Shown here piece by piece: positions 1-6,871 of a stretch of DNA of 64,000 nt. The notes under the pieces are model-generated. The model saw only the letters and a list, made by a program, of their open reading frames with translations, did not search any database and was not told where the DNA came from. Position 1 is the first letter of the stretch, and the number at the start of each line of letters is the position of its first letter. The DNA comes from an uncultured Eubacteriales bacterium (lineage in GTDB: Bacteria > Bacillota > Clostridia > Oscillospirales > Oscillospiraceae), in assembly GCA_900320595.1 (NCBI GenBank), contig ONSW01000010.1, positions 1 through 64,000 on the forward strand, given 5' to 3'. A program made the position numbers and the translations under genes.

Positions 1-681
1 TTCCGAAAATGGTTTTCTTCTTCCAATCCGGAGCACAAATGGATCAACCCCGGTTTTTGCACCGGCCCTTATCTGCCGATCTATGGTTTTGGGCTCTGCA
101 CCCTATATCTTCTGGCACTGCTGGGCGGCAAGACCGGGCTTGACGGCAGTATTCAGGGCCGCGCGCTCCTGTTTCTCGGCATGGCAATCAGCATGACACT
201 GATCGAGTACATCGGCGGCCTCCTGCTGCTCAAAGGCGCGAAGATCCGACTCTGGGATTACAGCAACCGCCGGGGGAATATCCAGGGACTGATCTGCCCG
301 CTGTTCTCGTTCTTCTGGGCGCTGCTCGGCGCAGCATACTATTTTCTGATCCATCCGCATATCCTCACCGCGTTGGCCTGGCTTTCGGAGAACCTGGCGT
401 TTTCTTTCGTGATCGGTCTGTTCTTCGGGGTTTTTCTTGTTGACATGGCTTCGAGTGCCCATTGGGTCTCCCGTGTAAAGGCCTTTGCCGATGAAAACGA
501 TGTGATCGTGAAGGTTGAGAACCTCAAAGCCCATATTCATGCCGCACAGGAACGGGCTTCGGCGCGTGTTCATTTCTTCTTCGCCTCTCGCTCCGAGCGT
601 CCCCTCGCCGAACATCTGAGGGAGGCGTATGAGGCGATGGAAAAGATAAAGCAGAAGAGCAAAACCGATAAAATCGGATAA
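1..681 (+). CDS. Putative ABC-transporter permease-like membrane protein (CmpB/DUF1113-type), 5' truncated
   Basis: The reading frame is open from the first base of the window, so the true start lies upstream. The visible 226 residues contain several hydrophobic segments, a WDYSN motif and an 'NIQGLICPLFSFFW' stretch. This is the pattern of the small integral membrane family annotated as putative ABC-transporter type IV (CmpB-like), whose transport role is not established. The C-terminal third is charged and basic, likely cytoplasmic, ending in KIKQKSKTDKIG. A 12-bp G-U tolerant hairpin lies just after the stop. Family assignment is fairly safe; function is unknown. Confidence 0.65.
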   Translation, partial: FRKWFSSSNPEHKWINPGFCTGPYLPIYGFGLCTLYLLALLGGKTGLDGSIQGRALLFLGMAISMTLIEYIGGLLLLKGAKIRLWDYSNRRGNIQGLICPLFSFFWALLGAAYYFLIHPHILTALAWLSENLAFSFVIGLFFGVFLVDMASSAHWVSRVKAFADENDVIVKVENLKAHIHAAQERASARVHFFFASRSERPLAEHLREAYEAMEKIKQKSKTDKIG

Positions 682-712
682 AATCGCAGATCTGCACAAA
701 AATCAGATAAAA

Positions 713-747
713 CCGTCGGTTTTCTCAACTATTGGGAAGACCGGCGG
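713..747 (+). terminator. Hairpin between membrane protein and radical SAM gene
   Basis: CCGTCGGTTTTC (713-724) pairs, allowing G-U, with GAAGACCGGCGG (736-747) around an 11-base loop. There is no strong U tract after it, so it may be a weak terminator or a leader structure for the downstream radical SAM-metK pair. It does not match a SAM riboswitch consensus that I can recognise. Confidence 0.35.
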
Positions 748-815
748 CTTTGCATATGGCGGGATCCGGCTGACCAAAGTAGAATATAGCCACCAAATTC
801 AAAGGAGGCACATCC

Positions 816-2183
816 ATGTCCATTTCCACCACAATGAAAAAATACGGTCTCACGAAAGCCTTTGACATGCTGTACAAGGACCCGGAGACAAACCTCGTCA
901 AGCTCATGGACTGGGCGGACAAATTCGCAGACGGAGAATTTCCGGCTCAGCGCGCTGCGGTGCGTGCGGCGATCGAAGATCCCAACAACGCTTACTACCC
1001 CTATATTCGCCACATCATCCGTGACGTAGATCCCGAGGTCATGAAAACAACGGCGGTGAACTTCTTTATCAACGCCAACCTCATCGGCTGGCCGAAGGAA
1101 GAAGAACTCCGCGCCAAGTACAACTGCAACATCCCCTGGGCCATTCTGCTCGACCCCACTTCCGCCTGCAACCTGCACTGTGTGGGCTGCTGGGCCGCCG
1201 AGTACGGCAACAAGCTGAATCTGAGCTTTGAAGAGCTTGACGACATCGTCCGCCAGGGCAAGGAGATGGGCGTCTACTTCTATCTGTTCGCGGGCGGCGA
1301 GCCGCTGGTGCGAAAAAAGGATATCATCCGACTGTGCGAGAAGCATGACGACTGCATGTTCACAGCCTTCACCAACGGCACACTGATCGACGAAGCCTTT
1401 GCCGACGAGATGCTGCGTGTCAAAAACTTCGCCCCGGCCATCTCTCTGGAGGGCTTTGGAGAGGCCACTGACTCCCGCCGCGGAGCGGGTGTGTACGACA
1501 GAGTACTCAAGGCGATGGAGATCCTGCACGAGAGAAAGCTGATCTACGGCATCTCCTGCTGCTACACCAGCTTAAACTATGACTCCATCACCTCTGAGGA
1601 ATACTACGACATGCTCATCGACAAGGGCGCGTATTTCTGCTGGTACTTTCACTACATGCCCGTGGGTAACGATGCCTCTCCCGAGCTTCTGCCCTCGCCG
1701 GAACAGCGTGCCGAGGTCTATCGCCGCATCCGGGATTACCGCAGCCGCAAGCCGCTGTTCTGCATGGACTTCCAGAACGACGCGGAGTTCGTCGACGGTT
1801 GCATTGCCGGTGGGCGTCGCTATCTGCATATCAACGCCAATGGGGACGCCGATCCCTGCGCGTTCATCCACTATGCCGACTCCAATATCCGCGAGAAGAG
1901 CCTGTTGGATATCATGCGCTCTCCGCTGTTCATGGCCTATCATGACGGACAGCCCTTCAACGACAACATGATGCGGCCCTGCCCCATGCTGGAGAATCCG
2001 GAAAAGCTGCGCGAGATCGTGGAGAAATCCGGGGCGAGATCCACGGATATGCAGTCTCCCGAGACGGCAGAGCACCTGTGCGCCAAATGTGACTCCTACG
2101 CCGCCTGCTGGACACCGAAAGCCGAGGAGCTCTGGGAAGCAAGAAAGGCACAGAAAGTCGCTCAAGTCGGCTCCGAACAATAA
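816..2183 (+). CDS. Radical SAM/SPASM-domain protein
   Basis: This 455-residue protein is preceded by a strong ribosome site (AAAGGAGG, 801-808). The radical SAM cluster motif CxxxCxxC is at C118/C122/C125 (SACNLHCVGC), followed by the GGEP-type motif (FAGGEPL) for SAM binding. The C-terminal part carries extra cysteines: PCAFIHY, RPCPML and the terminal CAKCDSYAACW cluster. Their spacing fits a SPASM domain holding auxiliary 4Fe-4S clusters. The family acts on peptides or other macromolecules, or in anaerobic enzyme activation; no candidate precursor peptide is visible nearby, so the substrate is unknown. The gene lies 15 bases upstream of metK, suggesting co-transcription with the gene that makes its cofactor. 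Confidence 0.85.
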   Translation: MSISTTMKKYGLTKAFDMLYKDPETNLVKLMDWADKFADGEFPAQRAAVRAAIEDPNNAYYPYIRHIIRDVDPEVMKTTAVNFFINANLIGWPKEEELRAKYNCNIPWAILLDPTSACNLHCVGCWAAEYGNKLNLSFEELDDIVRQGKEMGVYFYLFAGGEPLVRKKDIIRLCEKHDDCMFTAFTNGTLIDEAFADEMLRVKNFAPAISLEGFGEATDSRRGAGVYDRVLKAMEILHERKLIYGISCCYTSLNYDSITSEEYYDMLIDKGAYFCWYFHYMPVGNDASPELLPSPEQRAEVYRRIRDYRSRKPLFCMDFQNDAEFVDGCIAGGRRYLHINANGDADPCAFIHYADSNIREKSLLDIMRSPLFMAYHDGQPFNDNMMRPCPMLENPEKLREIVEKSGARSTDMQSPETAEHLCAKCDSYAACWTPKAEELWEARKAQKVAQVGSEQ

Positions 2184-2198
2184 AGGAGGTCACTTCCT

Positions 2199-3336
2199 AT
2201 GAAAAAAAGCGTATTTACCTCCGAATCCGTGACCAGGGGCCACCCGGACAAGGTCTGTGATCAGATCGCGGACCGCATCCTCGACGAGCTTTTGCGGCAG
2301 GATCCGGAGTCACATGTGGCCTGCGAGGTCACCTGCGCCACCGATCAGGTCCACATCTTTGGGGAGATCAGCTCGGATGCCCGCGTCGACTATGAGGAGA
2401 TCGCCCGAAAGGTGATCGCTGAGATCGGATATACGGAGAGAGGCCACGGCTTCGATGCTGAGAGCTGCGCGGTGCGTGTCGATCTGCACGAACAGTCTCC
2501 GGATATTGCGCGCGGCATCTCCAAGAAGGGCGGGAAAGAGCTTTTGGACCACGGTGCGGGAGACCAGGGCATGATGTTCGGCTATGCCTGCCGTCAGACG
2601 GAAACGCTGATGCCCTTTCCGATCGAAACGGCCCATGCGCTGGCAAAGAGGCTGGAACTGGTACGTCGAACAAAGCTGCTGCCGTATCTGCTGCCCGACG
2701 GCAAAACGCAGGTCACGGTGGAGTTCGAGGACGAAAAGCCCGTGCGAGTTGCCACTGTCGTGGTGTCCGCCCAGCATCAGTCCGATGTGGATATCGAACA
2801 GCTGCGCGGCGATGTGATTACCCATGTGATCCTTCCCACGCTGCCGATCTCGATGGTTGACCGAAATACGGAATTCTTCATCAACCCCACCGGCCGTTTT
2901 GTAGAAGGCGGCCCGGCAGCGGATTCCGGGCTCACCGGGCGAAAAATCATTGCGGACACATACGGCGGTTATGCCCGCCACGGCGGCGGTGCGTTTTCCG
3001 GCAAGGACGCCTCAAAGGTGGACCGCAGCGGGGCCTACATGGCGCGCTATGTGGCCAAAAACATCGTGGCAGCAGGACTGGCGGATCGCTGCGAGGTACA
3101 ACTGAGCTACGCTATCGGGCTTTCGGACCCCATGTCTGTCCGCATAGACACCTTTGACACGGCCCGCGTGGATGAGGCGATCATCCGGTCAATGCTCAAA
3201 GCGCATGCGGATCCCCGTCCTGCCGCCATTATCCAAAAATTCAATCTGACCGCTCCGCAGTATTCCAAGTTTCGGCAGCAACGCTGCAGAACTGCCCTGG
3301 GAGCAGACGGACATCGCCCAGGCGCTCCGGCGCTGA
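2199..3336 (+). CDS. metK: S-adenosylmethionine synthetase, C-terminus frameshifted
   Basis: MetK makes SAM from methionine and ATP. Family signatures are all present: [20 protein letters not shown] at the N-terminus, [12 protein letters not shown] (ATP-binding loop), and [19 protein letters not shown] (phosphate-binding loop). As written, the frame runs to 3353 with an unrelated tail after QYSKF. Skipping one base near 3273 restores a sensible C-terminus ([20 protein letters not shown], stop 3334-3336) that contains the expected PWE-TD ending. There is therefore one extra base (or two missing) near 3273. It is either a real frameshift or a sequencing error. The start has a GGAGG site and lies in the same transcription unit as the radical SAM gene. 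Confidence 0.88.
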
Positions 3337-3345
3337 GATGCGGGC

Positions 3346-3438
3346 ATGCGTGAGTATACCAATTACCTCCAAGCAACTGGCGGTGTCGCAATTCTTGCCT
3401 TACTGTTGGTATGGATGCAAAAGAGAAATAAAAAGTGA
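3346..3438 (+). CDS. Possible 30-aa single-pass membrane peptide
   Basis: ATG at 3346 opens a 30-codon frame with one hydrophobic helix ([13 protein letters not shown]) and a basic tail (QKRNKK). Its stop overlaps the ribosome site of the next gene. The ribosome site before this ATG is weak, and the frame begins right at the metK end, so it may be chance. It is listed because its amphipathic order (short polar head, helix, positive tail) is typical of small membrane peptides. Confidence 0.3.
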   Translation: MREYTNYLQATGGVAILALLLVWMQKRNKK

Positions 3439-3452
3439 AAGGAAAACGTAAT

Positions 3453-3743
3453 ATGAAAGACCTCAAAAAGGTGGAGAAAGAAATCAAAAAGGAGCTCAAA
3501 CAGGCTTCCCGCAAAAGCCTCGAGGAAATGGATGCGCTGAAGCAGCAGGTCCGCAGCGAGGCAAAGGAATTCAAAAAATCTGCGGGAGAGGCGCTTGAAG
3601 CCCATGATGTGGAGCGGGAAATCCGTCACGAGCGTATCCGGGCCGAAGCTGCCCATCTTGCCGTGCAGCATCAGCTGAAAAATGATGTGGAAGCAGAAGC
3701 AAAAGAGTATAAAAAACTGATAGGACAAAACAAAGAGCAATAA
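3453..3743 (+). CDS. Small highly charged coiled-coil protein
   Basis: The chosen start is the ATG at 3453 after a GAAAGGAAAA ribosome site; a GTG at 3435 in frame is less likely. The 96 residues are almost entirely Lys/Glu/Ala with heptad-like spacing (DLKKVEKEIKKELKQ, VRSEAKEFKKSAGEALEA, HERIRAEAAHLAVQHQ). This predicts a long soluble coiled coil without cysteine or membrane segment. I do not recognise a family. It follows metK by about 115 bases on the same strand and precedes a terminator-like hairpin at 3881. Confidence 0.55.
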   Translation: MKDLKKVEKEIKKELKQASRKSLEEMDALKQQVRSEAKEFKKSAGEALEAHDVEREIRHERIRAEAAHLAVQHQLKNDVEAEAKEYKKLIGQNKEQ

Positions 3744-3880
3744 CAGGTAATCGAGCAGCTTCATGTTTGCCGGGCATGTTTTCGCTATCTTTCACGCTCG
3801 CACCAGCCGTTGTGCCAGACGATCCTGAGAAGAAGCCCGTGGAAGAGGCTGAGGACGAGCAAGGCAAAAAAAGAAAACGT

Positions 3881-3909
3881 CGGTGTCGGAATTGATCACT
3901 CCGACACCG
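3881..3909 (+). terminator. Intrinsic terminator
   Basis: A perfect 10-bp stem CGGTGTCGGA / TCCGACACCG with a 9-base loop is followed by TCGATTTTATA. It closes the metK/coiled-coil unit. It also argues against translation of the AraC gene starting upstream of it. Confidence 0.7.
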
Positions 3910-3971
3910 TCGATTTTATACGATCAAACAATCACACGATTGCACAAGCGCACGATATTTCGTGTGTTTGT

Positions 3972-4640
3972 ATGGAGAAACGACTGCTGCGTCTGATTGA
4001 AGAGGGAAATCTGAATTTCCGGCAGGAAGCCAATCGACTGGTAAGCGGACTGATGCCTGCAGAGCTTGGAAACGGCAATGCGGAACGGCACTACAAGAAT
4101 CTGGTGATTGCCTTTATCGCGGCCTGCACACGCGCCGCGATGCAGGGCGGACTTTCCCCGGAAACAGCCTATCTGCTCAGTGATAAGTACATTCACGGGG
4201 TGGAGGCCTGCACAAGCATGGCGGAGCTTGCGGATCTGAACGACGCCATGCAGGAGGATTTTGTCCGCCGGGTGCATGAGGCAAGAAACGGCGTTTTATC
4301 TCCGCAGATCCAGCAATGCTGCGATTATATACAGATCCATGTGGAGGATGAATTGAATCTTTCCATCGTAAGCGCCGCCATCGGATATTCGGCCTCCTGG
4401 CTTTCCAGCAAGTTCAAAAGAGAAACCGGCAAGAGTCTGTCACAGTATATTCTGGAGCAACGAGTGCTTTACGCCAAGGATCTGATCCGCTCCGGCAATC
4501 GTCCCATTCAGGAAATAGCAGAGCGTTTGCATTTCAAATCTCCCAGCCATTTCGGAGCTGTCTTTCGTCAGCAAACCGGCATGAGCCCGGGAGAATACCG
4601 TGTAAAGGGCAGCAAAAACAAGAGTGGACATGTGAAATAG
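3972..4640 (+). CDS. AraC-family transcriptional regulator
   Basis: The C-terminal ~100 residues form the double helix-turn-helix of AraC/XylS proteins: LSIVSAAIGYSASWLSSKFK (first HTH) and IQEIAERLHFKSPSHFGAVF (second HTH) ending in the classical TGMSPGEYR. The N-terminal ~110 residues (from MEKRLLRLIEEGNL) resemble the helical linker of YesN-type regulators, but the usual sensing domain is absent. The frame is open upstream to 3810, but a terminator hairpin at 3881-3909 sits there, so I place the start at ATG 3972. No good ribosome site is seen. The gene may therefore be a 5'-truncated relic of a larger regulator. Its target is not evident. Confidence 0.7.
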   Translation: MEKRLLRLIEEGNLNFRQEANRLVSGLMPAELGNGNAERHYKNLVIAFIAACTRAAMQGGLSPETAYLLSDKYIHGVEACTSMAELADLNDAMQEDFVRRVHEARNGVLSPQIQQCCDYIQIHVEDELNLSIVSAAIGYSASWLSSKFKRETGKSLSQYILEQRVLYAKDLIRSGNRPIQEIAERLHFKSPSHFGAVFRQQTGMSPGEYRVKGSKNKSGHVK

Positions 4641-4732
4641 CAAGACGCAGAAACTGTAAATAGATTAAGAGAGGGCGCTGAAACATCCCCATCCTCCGTC
4701 TTTCGAATATAATGATTAAAAAGCTTTACAGA

Positions 4733-4762
4733 ACAGGGGCGGCCCATTTGAGCCGCCCCTGT
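4733..4762 (-). terminator. Terminator hairpin after the DUF6809-like gene
   Basis: ACAGGGGCGGC and GCCGCCCCTGT form an 11-bp perfect stem with an 8-base loop, just downstream of the minus-strand gene ending at 4770. It probably also serves the AraC gene from the other side. Confidence 0.6.
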
Positions 4763-4769
4763 CGCATAT

Positions 4770-5051
4770 TTAGATTTCTCTCATTTGACCGTCTGTCAGC
4801 ACATCGATCATGATCTTTGCGGCCAGACGGAAAGAATAGATGAACGTCTCGCAATCGGTGAGCACATTGACCTCCCGCTGGGCGGTCATGTATTCTTCAA
4901 ACATTTCCTTCTGCTTTTCAGTGAAGGTGTCGGTCAGTGCATCCCCGGCCTTTACGAGGTCATCCAGAGCTTTCGCATACTGGCTGTTGCGCTTGAAGCT
5001 GCGCTCGCTGGGGCGCACATCGCCGAGGTAAAGGTCTTCCAGAATCAGCAT
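4770..5051 (-). CDS. DUF6809-like small hypothetical protein
   Basis: The protein is 93 residues (MLILEDLYLGDVRPSERS... ending LTDGQMREI), with a GGGAGGTG ribosome site. It is all-helical and soluble, and resembles the short proteins annotated DUF6809 that commonly travel with tnpV in gut Firmicutes. No function is known. It lies 13 bases downstream of tnpV on the same strand, so the two form one unit. A deleted, diverged copy of its 3' end is present at 9883-9967. Confidence 0.65.
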   Translation of the reverse strand: MLILEDLYLGDVRPSERSFKRNSQYAKALDDLVKAGDALTDTFTEKQKEMFEEYMTAQREVNVLTDCETFIYSFRLAAKIMIDVLTDGQMREI

Positions 5052-5064
5052 TTCAGCACCTCCC

Positions 5065-5433
5065 TCAGCAGTAGATTAGCTCGCTTAGCACGATCTCTTC
5101 AGCCCGGTTGTGGATGCTGGTCATGCGGCGCACCCATGCCATCTGATCGGCGGCCTTGAGTACTTCGGTCACGCCCTCTTGCTTTGCCATCTGTCGGGTA
5201 AGCAGTTCCATGCGCTCCTCGCAGGCTTCGTCGACGATCTCAGCAAGGTGCTGATCCAAGCGACCGGTCAAAAGCATGCTGGAATACAGAGCAGGCCGAT
5301 GCTCTTTCAGACAGCGTTTCAGCATCCGGCCATACTTGCCAAGGGGAGGGAGTTCGGGCATTGCTAGATTTGGAATGAGATAGCCGCTGATATCGGAATA
5401 GGTACCGCCCATTTCTTCAAAGATAGATTTCAT
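5065..5433 (-). CDS. tnpV: TnpV-type transposon-encoded protein
   Basis: The 122-residue product starts MKSIFEEMGGTYSDISGYLI and contains the family's GKYGRMLKRCLKEHRPALYSSMLLTGRL block, then EERMELLTRQMAKQEGV, MAWVRRM, and the final NRAEEIVLSELIYC. That is the complete TnpV pattern. An AAAGGAG site precedes the ATG at 5433; the longer upstream frame is not coding. TnpV genes ride on conjugative or mobilisable elements, where they are accessory and of unknown biochemical role. No transposase or integrase remains beside it. Confidence 0.85.
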   Translation of the reverse strand: MKSIFEEMGGTYSDISGYLIPNLAMPELPPLGKYGRMLKRCLKEHRPALYSSMLLTGRLDQHLAEIVDEACEERMELLTRQMAKQEGVTEVLKAADQMAWVRRMTSIHNRAEEIVLSELIYC

Positions 5434-5584
5434 GGAAAACTCCTTTCGGCCTGACCACAAAAATGACCCAAGCCAGATTGGAAAAGGCTTAATTGGATGG
5501 ACGGATTGATACCTGATTTTCTGATTTTTATTTGTATTTCGCAAGATTGGATGGATTAGAATACCGGGAATGAAAAACGTGGAC

Positions 5585-5607
5585 TTCAAGTCCCGCCTCG
5601 CGCACCA
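5585..5607 (+). repeat. att-like 3' end of a tRNA gene (probable tRNA-Leu fragment)
   Basis: The 23 bases begin with the T-loop (TTCAAGT), continue through the 3' T-stem CCCGC and the acceptor strand CTCGCGC, and end in A-CCA. That is exactly the 3' terminus of a tRNA of the Leu type. The 5' side (CGTGGAC) cannot complete the T-stem GCGGG, so the tRNA body is missing. A terminator follows immediately, as after a normal tRNA gene. This is what an integrase leaves at one end of an element inserted in a tRNA 3' end. Which side is the element is inferred: bases left of 5585 are element, bases right are old chromosome. Confidence 0.55.
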
Positions 5608-5610
5608 AAG

Positions 5611-5644
5611 AAAAAGCCCTAAATCGAAAGATTTAGGGCTTTTT
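5611..5644 (+). terminator. Strong intrinsic terminator
   Basis: The perfect stem GCCCTAAATC-GAAA-GATTTAGGGC is flanked by A and T tracts and ends in TTTTTTCT. It probably was the terminator of the tRNA gene whose 3' end remains at 5585-5607. Confidence 0.85.
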
Positions 5645-6028
5645 TCTAACTTTTTTAGGAAATTCCTCGAGCGCTGGAACGGCCCTTTTGCCAGCATCCA
5701 ACAAGCATCCAACAGGATCGGCTCTTGCTTCATATGTTTCCCGAAAACGGACTGCACATGGAAACCGCGCAAGGTTTTCCGGCAAACAAGACACACCATT
5801 GTCAAGATTCATACATCAGAGGTACTTCAAAGCATCTTTCGCTTTCAGTACCCGCCCCATGGACACAACTTGGTATTGATGACAGTTTCTTTGCTTTGCG
5901 CCTCGTTTCATGAACTGGGTCATGAGAAAATGCTCCGAACGGTTTCTTCTTTGGTTTTACCTACCAGCGGTTATTTCATGTTATCGCGCTATGGCTTTCC
6001 GTACAACTGGTGCTCCCCACTGACGGCA

Positions 6029-6667
6029 TCATCCAATACACCCCGGGCGATTTCTATAGCCGACTTGACATCCCGGTTCATACAGACTGCCAATGCCGTA
6101 GCGCTTGCAGTAAAGCGTGCAGAAATACAGACAGTGCGAGCGCATGGAATTGAGAAACAGAGGCAGAAACACATTACCGGACAGGACACATTCCTCGTGC
6201 AGCAGCTCGTAGGTGGCTTCTGCGGCGGCCTCATTGCTCGCTGCGGTCCGGATCGCGTCAATCATCGGAGCAAGACTGTCCAGTTCCTCCGGCGTAGCCC
6301 GTTCAATGACTAAGCGGACGCAGAGAACTTCGTTGGCCAGCCGCATTTCCATGACAGAGCGGACCTCTTCGTCCCGCATGATGCCGCCGTTATAGCGCAT
6401 CAGCACATTGAAGGTTTCCAAGGTGCCCTTGCGGCGATAGTCCGTGATATACACGCCCTGACGGGAGCGTACCTCCACAAACCCCATCTTCTCCAACTCA
6501 ATCAGCCCCGCCGTGACCACCGGGCGGCTCACGCCCATCAGCGTACACAGTTCCCGCACCGGAGGGAGCTGATCTCCCACCTTCAACTCTCCGGATAAAA
6601 TCATTCCCTCGATCTTCTGGACGAACAGATCGGTGAGGGACTTTGCCTCTATCTTTTCAAAGCCCAT
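6029..6667 (-). pseudogene. GntR/FadR-family transcriptional regulator, 3' end damaged
   Basis: The N-terminal winged helix is intact (FVQKIEGMILSGELKVGDQL, then VSRPVVTAGLIELEKMGFVE and RSRQGVYI). It is followed by the start of an FCD-type helical ligand domain (EMRLANEVLCVRLVIERATP). After YCKRYGIGSLYE the frame runs into nonsense and stops at 6029. The neighbouring frame gives a natural ending (NRDVKSAIEIARGVLDDAV, stop near 5989). A non-multiple-of-three loss near 6070-6085 has thus removed and shifted the last helices. DNA binding may survive; ligand control is doubtful. It is divergent from the oxidoreductase-hypA unit and is the obvious candidate regulator. Confidence 0.7.
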
Positions 6668-6791
6668 CGTTATGTCTCCTGTTCATGTGATATTACCACA
6701 AACATGTTTTCATTTTATCATCAAGCTGCCCAAGAGTCAATCGCACAAAATGGGTACTATTCCGAAAATGAAATCGCAGAAAACTTTTTCA

Positions 6792-6820
6792 TTGAGCTTT
6801 CTCCGCCGGAAAAGTAGAAT
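6792..6820 (+). promoter_or_regulatory. Promoter of the oxidoreductase-hypA unit
   Basis: TTGAGC (6792-6797), a 17-base spacer and TAGAAT (6815-6820) make a sigma-A type promoter 51 bases before the ATG at 6872. The divergent GntR start at 6667 places its possible operator in the same 200-base gap. Confidence 0.55.
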
Positions 6821-6871
6821 AATGCTGAGAGAGTGTTTGAAAGACCTACACATTATCAGGGAGGGACAAGC

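Larger units (their letters stand above)
5434..6028. other. Gene-free junction region of the mobile-element remnant
   Basis: This stretch holds the tnpV leader (5434-5584), an att-like tRNA 3' end (5585-5607), a strong terminator (5611-5644), and about 350 bases with no convincing reading frame up to the end of the GntR gene. The leader segment 5442-5470 recurs at 9972-10000. Confidence 0.6.

Noticed and set aside
681..815. Possible SAM riboswitch ahead of the radical SAM-metK pair
   Set aside because: Only a simple hairpin is seen; none of the conserved SAM-I, SAM-II or SAM-IV core elements could be recognised.
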